Origin: Fratercula arctica
Taxonomy: Eukaryota; Chordata; Aves; Charadriiformes; Alcidae
Reading direction: 5' to 3'
NCBI GenBank assembly: GCA_947846985.1
Contig: CANTUZ010000003.1
Span: 56,926,096-56,990,095 of the forward strand
Length of the DNA stretch: 64,000 bases
Shown: positions 1 through 12,600 of the stretch, piece by piece
Layout: each line of letters opens with the position of its first letter
Numbering within the stretch: position 1 is the first letter of the stretch
The notes under the pieces: model-generated
What the model was told of the DNA's origin: nothing
Seen by the model: only the letters and a program-made list of their open reading frames with translations
The model's database searches: none
Made by a program: the position numbers and the translations under genes

Positions 1-3000
1 AACTTGTGCCTAGGTTAATTTTGTTTTATTGCAGCAAGAAATGATCTGAGTTGCCTCTCCCTGCAAATCTGAGCATGGCTTCTGAGCACCTGATGTCTTA
101 TTCTGATGGCGTTTTTATATTATGGTGATAGGAATGCCTGAATCTTGGCTAAAGCAGCAGCTTAGTTCTGAGGAAGATTCACCACTAAGATTTGTTTTTA
201 AAACAAAAACCATAACAACCACCCCAAAATTTAGTGTTCATGGTGTGTATATACCTTGGGATTTTAGCCAAGCCATGCCTGAGACAAAAGGTCAGGGCAG
301 ACTGATGAGCAGCCAGAACTGTTCCTCAGTGGAAATGGTCACTGTATTGTATGTACGGTGGTGCATAGACATCAAGCCTTACTCTGCTCTCGCTTCTAGC
401 ACGTGAACCAGGAATCACTCCAGTGATACCTTACGGAAGTAGATCTTGAGGTGTTGACATCTTGCCCATGTCCCTAGTTTTGCAGGCAGCAACTGGCAAA
501 AGATGCTTTAATTAGGCATGCTTAATGTTCAGGCAAAGACCTCACTACCCCTGGCCTTTCGTGTACTGAACTGGTCTAGTAGGTTAGCCTAATCGGCCTG
601 TGGACTGAGGTTTCTGTACCTTTAATTTTATTAGGCCATTAACAGAAGATATCTGATAATTTGAATTCATTGACTGGTATGTGAGAGCCCATCCCTACTT
701 GCCTTTCCAGCCAGAGTAGCTATTGCTCTGTCATTACTTTAGGCTGCCCATTATGGCCTCTTGAGTAACAACTGAAGTTTATTTCCTTTGATCCAATACA
801 GCATAATTATGTTTCTTGGGTTAGTGGAACATTTTTAGTTTCACGGATTTGATGCTTGTAATATTTAAAATTCTTACTCTACTGGTTTGAACTTGAGGAA
901 GGGCAGACTGACTGGTACTGACTTCACTGTCAAGCTCCTGTAGCACACTTCAGTCTGAAGCTATACGAGCAGAGTTCAATAAGTATGCAGATTTGCGTAG
1001 GAATTTGTGGTGCAGATGTTCGTAAGCCCTTTGAGTGCTCAGATGTTCGTAAGTTATTTCCAGGTCACTTTATTTCATAGTCCAGAGCCTAGTGAGGTGA
1101 ACAGAGGAGGAAAAATCTTAAGCATCCTTTTACTGCAGTAGGTTTTGAGACCCAGAAGAACATACAGATTTCTAGAGATGTCTAGCACTTGTAACGTGAT
1201 GCACTGAGGAAAACTCCTGATGTATATTAACTTAATTTACCTCTCTCCCCATTACATACTGATGCTAGTAGTTTACCTAGAGTCAACTAAAGAGTATTAA
1301 TGATGCTCTCTTAATATCTGCTAATTAGATATTCTGTTCTTGAGGAACTGTCATTGTTTTCCAGCTCAGTCCCTTGAAGAAGTTGGCTGTGTTCTGCTAG
1401 AACTGAAATCCATCACTAGGGCTGCAGAAGATTTATTCCAGTTAATCTTCTGTCTATGAGTGTCTCAAAACATTGAATGAGGGCAGACCAGTGAGACAGA
1501 GTGAGATGGATCATGTGCAAACATCCACTAGTTAGCAAACAATAAATTCATAATGAGCCTTTTCTCCAGTCTCGATCCCTTTGATCTCTATAAAATCTCT
1601 CCTTACAGTTGCTGAAGGTTTGTTGGCAAAGTCACTTCAGAGAACAGTCGATAACTGGGTTTCCTAATATTTTGATTTAATATCTCAGAGACTGGCTTTT
1701 GCAAAGAAAAAAAAAAAATCTTGATGTAATTAGTAACCAAGAATTCTTAATATATTTAGTAAGCTAACAATTTTGAAAAAATATTATTCCTGAGGGAAAA
1801 GTTTGCATGTATGTAGCTCAGTTGTTTAGTAAGTGTGGTTATTTGGTTGTCTTTTGCCCACTTTGAGTAACAAGAGGAATATAAATTCTGGATTTGGTTT
1901 TGCGTAAATTTGGTGGTGTTTTCAATCATGTGGCAGTTACGATTCCTCCGTGCTGAAGTATATTGAATTACCAAAGCTGTAGTTTATAAGCATGCCCTAC
2001 GTCCTCTGGTGGAAAACTTCACTGGTGATATATTTTGGAAAGTCAGCAGAAATAATGTGATTGACTTCAGAGGGACCATGGTAATTTTTTATGTAGAAAG
2101 ATGAGGCACAGTCTTAATTTACTTCCGGTGGGGAATTATCTTGGAAACTGTGATTTCTATATCCTTTCTCCTTTTCCTTCCTCTTCCTCGGAAAAGCAAC
2201 TGGCCAACCTCAAATGTCTATTTTCTCTCTCATCTGCATTGATTTAAAACCAATACTTCTCTGCTGAAGACTTAGTAACTCCTGGGGCTTTACAAGCAAG
2301 CAAAACCTTTTCTTGTTTCGCAGTTACCATCACCTGAAAGGCAGTTGCAGTAAGGAAACCTGGACTTCTAAAATTGCTATAGATATTACAATGTACACAA
2401 ATATTTCTTTTTGGCGTCCAGCAAATGGACTGGAGAAGCTCATCTAATACTGTCTGTTAAATTTGGTGGATTTGCAGGCTAGCAATTGATAAAACTAGTG
2501 TTAAACAGAAGTACAAACAAAAAAATGACAAGGAAAGTGTTGGTTTTCTAGCAAAATGATTCTTTTAGAGACTTAATGCTATCTAACTGGTTGAGAAATG
2601 TCTTCAGCCTTGCAGCCTAGATGAGGGATTCTCTCCATCTGGGTTTACTGGTCCAGTAATAATAATAGACTTATAATTGTTTAAGAGAAAATGGTAGCCC
2701 TTCACATAGCTATTGGTATCCTTGGGCAGTTTAGAAGAGATCAATGAAGCATCTGCAAGAGAGTGTACATACAGCAGCCAGTCCCCGTAGGCCACTGGCG
2801 GCATGGCTGGAAATTCAAAGTTTGCACATACGACCTACAGCAGCCACGTGCGTTTGTATTACTATATGCAATAAATATGTTGTGGGTGGTGGTATTCCCC
2901 CAGGGTATAACTTCTCCCCCAAACTGAAGGGAATTAGGATGAAAGGTAGCAAGTTTGAAAATCCCTTGGTGCTGAGATGAATTTAAAAGCCCGTCTTTAA

Positions 3001-6000
3001 AAAAATTTTAGTTTTTCTAGCTCTTTAAGCTGCTAGAGAAATCAGTGTTTCGTGTGAATATGGAGCCCTGTCAAACTGCTACTGAAGTTAGTGAAAGGGA
3101 TTATTAGCATTTATTTGGAGCTCTTTTAACAAAATATTGCACATTAAGTCAAAAGTGGGGCTGTCTCTGCCTGTAGAACTGGTTTCAGTGGGATGGAAAA
3201 TCTACCTCACAGCGAGGGCACCGCAGCTCTGAGTGTACTTTATGTACTTGGTACATAAATCTATTCTGTTGTCTCACTTTAGAACGATAATATAAATAAT
3301 AGTTGCTTGAAAGCATTCTGGGTTTTTCTCTTCAAATTTTAATATGTTAGTATAATCATGTTTTCCAAGCTATTCAGTGGTTTCTGTTGTGATTCATATT
3401 TTCTGTGCACATGGTGCTTAACTTACTTATCAGATGTGTTATGAACACAGGTATTTACTTGCAGGCACTGAAATGATGAGGCATTAATGAGAAGAACAGG
3501 CATATACTTGGTGATATTTTTTATAGAAGTTTTCATATGTGTCCTCCAACTAAAAGTAGTTCCTCTGTTGCCATAAAAAAATATGGGGATCAGTAGGGTG
3601 GTGGTCTGTTTACTCTGAGTAGTCATTAAGTCCATCAGTACCTTTCTTCCCTTCCCTGCCAGTGGTCTTTGGCTTTTTACACAGAGCATAACTTCATTAC
3701 TTTTTTTTTTTGTTGTTTAAAATGTACTTGATGCTTTCTTTTTTCTCTCACATTTATAGGGAGATGATTGGAAGTGTTTGGGGAATTTTATTCTTCAGGC
3801 TCCCCAAAGCCCAAATTTCATGTCTTAATTTTCTATAAAGCGTCTGATGCAATATTGTCTGACGTTCAGATGAAAACTCACAATAATAACTCTCAAAGAG
3901 AATCTTTTCAGGGAACTTTGCTAGCACTTGCCAGTTTTGCCACGTACAAATTCAACTTGAATCGCAATACACAGTTACTTTTCTTTCTTCCATACCCTCC
4001 TAAACTAAAAAACATTATCTAAACTTGTTAGAATAGATCTTCAGTTTGGATGGTCTTTGAACTGGCTAGAGCAGAGCTCCGCTTTTGGAGACGTTCAGTA
4101 CTATTTCTTTTCAGATGTCACTCTTTAGTGTAGGATGGTCCCTCTCTACATCATTAGCAAAATCCTCCGCTTTAGTGGTAATAGGCTGTCGCTAAGGAAT
4201 GAAGTGAGTAGGCAGCCACAAAGGTAGGGAAGGTCATCTCCATTCTCTTCACCGCTGTAATTACTGTTTTGCAGATGGGTGAATTTCCATCTTTGTTTCA
4301 CGAAGATTTAGTATAAAATAATGAAAAACGCATAAACTGTTACTGAGTGTGGAGTTGCATGGCATTATCTCACACGATGAAGCTGGTGAGGGAGTGTGTG
4401 CAGAAAGGGCTGGTCTTCTGCTTTTTGGGGAGGGGCAACTGGATAATAAGATTCAGTGGCTTTCTTAATTACATCCCTAGCTATGGACATACATGTGATA
4501 CTGCCATTTTCAATCAGATTATTGACAAGAATGTTAATTAGGTACACATGGGTGCACTTTTGTGCTATCGGTGGTATTGGGAATAAGATTTCCTCTCTCT
4601 GTTTTGGTTAGAAATGATGAAAATTCTGTCCTCCCAAAACAAGCAGAAAGATTGTATTTACTTAAAAAAAAAAAAAAAAGCTCTTTTTTTTTTTTAATTT
4701 CAGGAAGTTTTCTTAACCTTTCTGTAAGTCATTAGGCAGAATGAGGAATAAAGGGTATTGCTAACTGCTCATCGTTGTTGTACTCTACTATGCTCCCTTT
4801 TTTATTTCTTTGAGCTAAAAGTTATGACAGTATCTCTGTAGTGCCCTTTAAAGTAATGGAATCTCTGGGAGAGTGATGTTTTTGCTTGAGTTGTCTTTAG
4901 GAAGTAATGACAATAAAAATATTTGCCTTGTCCCCAGAAACAAAGTGACTCATTTATCCAGATGGGTACAATATGAATTGTGTCTGAGAACCAGGGACTG
5001 GAATGCAAAGAGTTTGGTGTTGTTTGTAATGTGGTTGAAAAGCTGTTCATATGAAGCAGCAGCAGAAGTTTCTTTTAAATCCGTAGTTCCCTACATCAGC
5101 TCACAGAGACACTTTCCATCTGGGCAGAAGATGTGTGTAGGGGAAAACTCTGAATTTTTTACTGCTATAGATAGTGAATTGTGTCAGCGAGGAGCTCATG
5201 TTTCTATATGGTATTAGAACTTTTATTAAACCAATCAGTTTTAAAGGCTTAAGCACTGAGAGAAGTCTGTCCTCCCTGTGCATCTTTTCTTTTGTGCTGC
5301 CTTAAATAAGCACCAAGTGGAAAACTGGTAGTTTGTTATCAGGTGAGCTGTCAAAGAAGTTTGTTCTTACTACGTCGAGTTGATACAGTGTCATTTCTGG
5401 CACTGCTTTCTGCCATTCACACACTCATTTGGATTTTACTGCACTGAGCTCTCATAGTCTGCACAGAGCACGTGTTTGCAAATGAGACAGTCCTTCCCCA
5501 ACCCCTAAAAGATGCTGTTTGCACCCTACTATCAGAAGTGCAAGGAACAGGGACCCTCCCTGAGCCACCCTGCTGGCACTGCCTTCATGGGGACTATTGG
5601 GGCCCTCCCTTTTACAGTCTGCAAACCCTAAGCATGTTCGAGAGGAGGTGGAGGTGCCACGAGAAACGTCACCTGCAGAGAGGACTGTATAGCACATAGG
5701 ACTATGGATCCCCATGTCACCACTGGTCTATATTGTCTGGTCTGAATGTATTTACCTTCCCTTTCTCAAGCTCCCACTTTAGAGTTTACCTATACAAAAC
5801 GTAGCATGGTTATTGAATTAACAGGGACCTGCTTTTGAGCATCTTCCTTTAGCACATCTGTTTGTGTCATTTAAAGTGTAATTAATTTACAATTTTTTCT
5901 TAGTGTCTGAATTGATTTTTCACTAGCCTGGAGGAGAACTGGCTATTTATGTTCTGAAAATGATCATTACTGCTAAAGTACTGCCAAAAGTACCATGCTG

Positions 6001-9000
6001 GTGTTCCTTTGTATGTTAATTCTTAAAAACTCATTCCTGAACTACATCTCTGATGCAAAAGCTCATTGTGTCACTTAGCACTCCCCACATAATTACTGTC
6101 TTGTCCCTGGACCAGGCTTCCTTGCATGAGTTCTTCTGGTGGCCAAGGCTAAATAATTCATGGCCCTAATTCTTGTGGCTTCCCAAATTTTACTCCTTTC
6201 TATCTCCCTGCCACAGCCTCCTTTTTCTCTTTACCTTACAGGGATCCTGTTAGGCTGAATACGTTTATTTGGGTGGCCCCTCTTTGCCTTTCTCCCAGCC
6301 TCTCTCCTGCTGCCACTAAACCCAGAAATCCTTGCCTAACATTTGCCTGTACTGGGAATGACATCCTCTCTTTCCTCTGGGAAAAGCCTTTCATGCTTTT
6401 CCTAGAAATTCACATGGAGGTGACTGAGAGAGGATGGTTTTGGATGCCCCGGGCGCTGTAGCTGGCGGTGCAAGGCAAGCGCAACAGCTGAGCCGCTCAC
6501 ATGTGCTCCCTTGTTTTGGCGTGCCACACGTCGGGCCATATCACTTATCTCCTTGCAGACTCGCTTCGTGCTGCTCTTAGCCTTTGTCACCCATTCCCAC
6601 TCTCACGGCTTGTCTGGTGCATCCACTTTTCCCCCTTTGCTTTCGAGCAGATTTCGAAAGGGCCGTTTTGTCAGGGCACGATGAAGTTAAGTCCTTGAGC
6701 CGTCTTTCAGGCAGTCCTCCCACGTGGGGCAGAGATTTGCCTCACACAATAGCAGAATAAGGATCGCAGCAGCTCGTCTGCAGGCTGTAAATTAACTTCA
6801 TGGACCAGGTCATACTGCGCTTTGAAGTTGTTGCTTTTGTATTTGTGTGCTTCCCCCGTTTAGTCTTCAAGAATATAAATCTTTAGGAAGAATTATCATA
6901 GTTTAAAAGGCTTAGACAAATAGCAGCTGGTATTGGTTCGTGGTCTCCAATTGGTTCCAGACATCCCTGGTTTTGATAAGACTACAAGACAATCCCAGAA
7001 ATTCCCTGCCTACAGCTTTTGCTAATGCCATTAAATGTAACATTGTGATTACTGACGCTTTTGGAGCTGATTAGCTAGCATCCTGTGTGACTGATAAACA
7101 ACGTAATTTAATTATTTCTTCAGAATGTCCTCATGTTGTACCCCACTCCACCTTCTTAGATTATCTTTATTTTAAAATGCAATTTAGTACAAATGTTTAA
7201 TGGGGATTTTGAAGAAGGCCTCGGAAACACAAGGACGCCTGTGTTCAGCTCCTGCTCAGTGGGGACAGGATGCTCCACTCCAGCAGTGCCCAGAACAAGC
7301 CTTGCTCTGTTCCCGAGCTGTTCAAAGTTGGCCTAGCTCCGTGCCCAAGGAGGTGTCATCCCAAAGGGAAAGACTTCACCTGAGCTTGTAGCTTTTGGCT
7401 TTGTGAAAAGCTGACAACCATGTTTTCATTCTAGTTGGGTGTCGACACAGAGAAAGAGCTCATCATAAAACCTCCTATTGGAGTCGTCTCATGCATAAAG
7501 TACTGGCAAGCAGAAAAACACTCTGTGAGGAGTGTCTGAGGGCACAAAGAATGCAAAGTAAAGGGCAATGATCAAATAAACCCAAGAAAAAAAATGATTA
7601 TTCTTTCTAGGGCACAAAGGATGCATGTTATGAATGTCTGTGGTGAGAGATGAGATGAGGCATCTTCGTTGTGTGTATCTCTGACCTTTTTCTCTAGACT
7701 TTTGTGCCTCATGATAAGCTTTTGTAAATGCTGTCATTTGCTTTTAATAGTCATTCCTTGAAGGATTTTTTTTTTTTTAAGTGGACTGTAAATTATAATT
7801 TTGCATTCGCAGATGTACAAGATTTTGTCTTCCCTTTATTCACCTTCCCCCCAAATAAGATCACGTCTTACTTCCAAAAGTATGGTCATAACTGATGCCA
7901 CGATTTGTGAGCACGTGTGTCAGGAAGCCAGAATAGGTAGGGTCTCAGTTGTAGTACAAGACTTAGCAGCGTTTTGTTAACAGGGCCTTTTTCACCCTTC
8001 CACTGCTCGCTTCTTCACTGTTGAAAGTAAGAGGCAAGATACTGGTTTAGTTCTTGTGATATTTGGCAGCATTATATGGGAACTGAACTGATTTTGCTTC
8101 TAGATGAGCCTGCGGGTCATAGTTCACCTGAGAGTTTTATTATATTTATCAGCCTGTTTTCTGAGTCATAAAAGGTGCTTGTCCCAACCTTGGTTAATCG
8201 CAGTGTGAGGTGATAGCGTCCTGTGGGCACCGGGGCAGGCAGGGTGTGCCAGTGAAAGGCAGGAAGGCAAGGCACGTTAGAGGAAAACTTGATGAACTTT
8301 CTCCACAGCCCTAAACCACCTGTTGAACCCCAACATGCAGCGATGGGAGCTGATATCGGAAGATCAGCATTGTCAGGGGATTTTAACAACCTTCAGTACG
8401 TGAACTTAGTGTACATTAACCTAATGGATGTGCCTTTTCTGCCTTCCCATGTGAGAATGTGCCAACTCTGTTAAACACATCTGCCTTTTTATTTCTACTA
8501 TTTATCAGTATCAATGTCTGTCGTACACTGTGGGGCAGATTTTAGCTGCAACTACCAATCTGTAAGCTGGGAAAATGAAAAGTAAAATTTGACTTTTGTG
8601 CATAAGAATATGTGTTTGTGTAGATAAGCGTGTATCTACACAAATGCTTAAAATCTGTGATCTGAGTCTTGATTTAGAACTCTTTTTGTCTAGTAAATAT
8701 TTGAGTCTCTTCACTTTCCTAATTTTACGTTGAAACTGGATTAAGCTGTGTGTTACATCTGCGTGTACCTGTGTTAGGTTTAAAAATTGCACGAAGGGTA
8801 TGTATACATTCTTGCTTTTGGGCATATATAGCTCATTTTTGCAGTTTTGCCTGAGCATAAGCACGTCTTAAGCTATTAGTCCGACAAAGAACCGCACACG
8901 CTTGTGTTGCCAATATTGTCTCCTGTTTACAGATAGAGAGGCCGTAGGACGATAGTGAAGAATAAGCAGGACCTATCAGTGGAGCTACTTCACTTTGCGA

Positions 9001-9442
9001 AGTGCGTTAGTGTAGCTATGCAGCTTTGCTTTCAGCCAGCCAGCTGTACAATCTAAGCTCATGAAAACGAAGGAAACAAAACTAATCTCCAAAAAGAGAG
9101 AGAGAGAGAAGGAAGGAAAAAAAAAAAAAAAAAAGCCTTCATGAACCACAGGGCTGTGTTTTTATGTAAGTGCTTTTGTGGCTATCAAACTACCCGAAGT
9201 TCATGGTATGTTCGTCTTGTCAGTATGCATTTAAGACCACCAGCTTTGTTTTATTTCAAGCCATCTTTTGGGTTGATGTAACACAATATGACTGAATGTG
9301 TTTTGGCAGGGAATAACTAATCTAATCCATAAACCACCAGATGAAAGTAATTTACTATGGGTTAGTGGAAGAGCTCGAATTTTCAGTGCAGCCCACAAAG
9401 ACATTTTTCCCCTTTTAATTGTCCCTTTTTATATTTAAACAG
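1..9442 (+). other. TIAM2: Upstream intron of TIAM2 (3' part), no exon recognised
   Basis: The exon that should precede 9443 encodes the PHn/coiled-coil part of the protein. I looked for its lysine-rich coiled-coil peptide and did not find it, so this stretch is taken as intron. It is mostly AT-rich unique sequence. It contains A- and T-runs (for example A16 at 4664-4679 followed by T12 at 4684-4695), a short direct repeat of CAGATGTTCGTAAG at 1013 and 1040, a modest CpG-containing patch around 6440-6680, and a purine microsatellite near 9095. The acceptor at its end is T-rich and ends in AAACAG. Short ORFs here show no family resemblance. Confidence 0.75.
9095..9134. repeat. (AG)n plus poly-A simple repeat
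   Basis: Alternating AG units at 9095-9109 run into GGAAGG and then 18 consecutive A at 9117-9134. This is a purine-only simple repeat about 310 bp upstream of the first TIAM2 exon in the window. Confidence 0.9.
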
Positions 9443-9628
9443 ATCCAGCAATGGGAACAGAACCTGGAAAAGTTTAACATGGACCTTTTCCGAATGCGAT
9501 GTTACCTAGCCAGTTTGCAAGGTGGGGAGCTCCCAAACCCAAAGAGCCTTTTGGCTGCTGCCAGTCGTCCTTCAAAATTGGCACTGGGGCGGCTCGGCAT
9601 TTTCTCCGTCTCATCCTTCCATGCACTG
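9443..9628 (+). CDS. TIAM2: TIAM2 coding exon 1 of 10 in window: end of CC and Ex subdomain
   Basis: 62 codons, phase 0 at both ends. The acceptor is a T-rich tract ending in AAACAG; the donor is CTG|GTAAGT. The peptide starts [11 protein letters not shown] and includes [20 protein letters not shown] and [14 protein letters not shown], the most conserved part of the TIAM PHn-CC-Ex module. In TIAM1/2 this module targets the protein to membranes and binds scaffolds such as JIP2, IRSp53 and Par3 (family knowledge). The preceding exon, with PHn and most of the coiled coil, is not in the window. Boundaries are clear. Confidence 0.96.
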
Positions 9629-12600
9629 GTAAGTTTGAATGCACTTTTCACGGGTGCGTTACACAAAGACATCATTAATATTGTACTTAGATGTGGAAAT
9701 GTGCTGGGATAAAACATGGCTGCACCCACATGCGTTGGCTGAGACAGCCCTGTGCCCTTCTCACCCTTTCTGCCTGTTCCTTGACTGCAAAAAAAGATTT
9801 TGTTCCTCAGACACATACTTTGAAACCATGCAAAGGCCATGACTTTTTTGGGGGGACTCCAGAACTGGGTACTTCTGACCTATATCTAAAAAAAGAAACA
9901 AACAAAAATATTCTTCAGATTTAGATGAGTTACTGTGTTGAAATTTTGTCACTGTGATTTTACCTCCACTGAGTTCAGAGTTTAAAGTGTACAGGAGCTA
10001 AGTCACTTAGAGTGAAAAGAGCCTAACACTGAAATTTCCAAAAGTGATTCAGGTTCCCGTGGATGGAGTTGATCTCTTTTGGAGGTCCTAGATGGCTCTG
10101 TTTTTCAGAAACAGTTTGATACCCGCTCAAAGAGGAAGTATTTTTAGAATGGGCTAAAACTAGAGAGAATCCAAAATCATAAGTCACTTTTTCAGAACTG
10201 TTGCCTGTGTTTGCAAAGAATGAGAGACATACAGAGCTGCTGTCAGCTGTTGTCACCCTGTCAGCTTTAAGTGAAGTATGGCAGTAGCAGGTTCGCTTCT
10301 GCTCTTTAACCTTGGCCGGGCTGTGAGGCTGATCTTGGCCGAGAGGGGTGGACCACATTTGCTGCATGAGAAGTCAATCTGAATAGTAGTCCTGAAAGTC
10401 CCGTCAGGGAATGAGTTTCTCTCTGCCACTGTTTTTATCTGTGTGGTTTATGTCATTGCTTGTTAATAACTCAATGCCATAGCGTGTTTATCTCCTATGT
10501 TTGGCAATTTTGAGTCTTTCTTCCTCTAGCAATTTCATATCTGAATGATAGGTTATCATTCTTCTTTGGAGTCATTTCATTAACTTCTTTTGTTGTACAG
10601 AGCAATGTTTTCTCAGTTCTTCCCTTCCTATGACCTTCTAATTTTGCCCCATGACAAAAAAATTACACTATCACGCCACTGGAATACCAAAACAAGCATC
10701 ACCCCTGAAAGTTTAAAATACTGTCCTTGTACCTTGGCATGTTACATTGCGGTCAGCTGAAGTAACTATCATTTGATGCCTCAAGTTGAAATAACTGTCA
10801 ATATTTTGCTCTTATGAAAGTGATATAGGAAGGCCTGTCTCTGTGTTTAAATAGATCTGCTCCAGGGATGAAGCTGCTCTCAGGAAACGTACCCTTTCTC
10901 TGTCACAAAGAGTCCGAAATAAGAAGGGTTTATTTTCTTCGCTAAAAGGACTGGACACATTGGCAAGAAAAGGAAAAGAAAAGCGACCTTCCATAACTCA
11001 GGTAGATCTTATTTGCTGGGGATAGCATAGAAGGGCTTGTTTCTGCTGGAGCTTATCCTACAAAGGTGCTGTTCGTGCACGGGGTAGGAGACGTCTGTCC
11101 ATCAAATTTGCATTCACAGTTTCAGTAGACGTGGCAGACTTGAAATGCGAGCATCACTTGTGAAGAGTATATATTGAATTCTAGGTTTCTTTGCAATAAA
11201 TAAGATTGGTGAATGAGAGGTTTTGACCCAGTGGGTTAGTTTGTTATCAGCAGCACAAGACCATGGCAGGGATATTGGAACTAAGTGACCTTTAAGGTCC
11301 CTTCCAGCCTAAATGGCACATTGCAGACTGTTTGGAAGTAGAGTTTCTTTGGAGGTAGCCTGCCTGTACAGTCCTTAACACAATGTTGTGCCGGCTTATG
11401 CCTGGGACTCTGAAGTACTGCTGCAATTTAATGTAAGGTAACACAGGTGAGTCCTCAAGGGAAAAAGAGGAGACAATTCTGCACAGACAGATTGGCATCG
11501 CCTCTCAAAGCAGCACGTCCTGCTTGGAAATACGTTTCAGCCAAGAGGGGAAGACCACTGTCATACACGAGGCCAGCTGCTGGTCCAGACAGCTGTCGAA
11601 TAAAGCTGTGCCAGTTGACACCAGCTGAAGGCAGGTTTGATGTGGTGGGGCAGGCTGGGTGCTCCTGCGTGCTCCCACTGAAGGGCTGCCTTACTAATAA
11701 AGCTAATGAAGCTGCAGCATCTCACAGGGTCATTTTCTCTGGGTGAAACTGGTGGCCCATGCATGCATTTAGTTTAAACCCCACACTTCTGGAGTCTGTA
11801 TTTTCTCAATCAAAATGCAAGTAAATGTGAAACAAAAGTTTGCTGCCTTCTCCCTGAAAAAAAGGTAAATAACAGCAGAGACACTTCCTTGACAGTGAGG
11901 AAGGCATAGAGGTGCACCCACACTCAGAACATTACTATTTTCACTAGCTTCTGCCATGTCTGCTGTTTCTCCTGCAAAACAGTATTTTTGTGCATTATTC
12001 ATTAGGTGACTTTGTTCCTGCTCTTCCCTGGCCCTTGTATTTTGATTTTATTAGTCAAAATTCTACGATCAGCACTTGAGAATCAGCTAATCGTGCATGT
12101 CTGGTAACCTGCTTGTGGAATATTTAAACAAACCTATCTGTATGCATACTGCAATAGTCCCAGAACTGATGCAACAGATTTGATGTTGCAAAATAACACG
12201 TCAGGATTTTCTAGTCTAGTGGTTTGTATTTTTAATAGGTAAATATTTATCTGTGTGTTACGCTGGGATGAAGCTTCTTGGGGTGACTGTTACGCATTTT
12301 AGCATATTGATCGAGATGTGTTTACGTGGTGCAACAGAGTAAGAATAAAACTCAAGTCTGTCTTATGAAAGAGGGAACTGAAGGAGACATTTTCTCTGGG
12401 TCGTCCTTTTCGTGTAATTTCCCCTGTGTTCCCCAGCAGGTGAGGCTAGTCTGCGAGTCCTGCATTTCTATTTCTCTATTAATAAGAGCCCTGAGGGGGA
12501 GGGATGTTATACCCCTTAGCTCTGTTCCCAGCGGAGCTGATACCTTGCGCTGTCTTAACTGGGTAATACATCCTCCCGTATGCTTTATAGCCTGTGAAGG

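Noticed and set aside
6440..6680. Small CpG-containing patch in the upstream intron as a promoter
   Set aside because: CpG count is modest, the frames are short, and no ATG-to-donor structure fits the phase of the next exon.
122..9442. Possible upstream TIAM2 coiled-coil or PHn exon
   Set aside because: No peptide with the expected lysine-rich coiled-coil or PHn pattern next to usable splice sites was found in this stretch.
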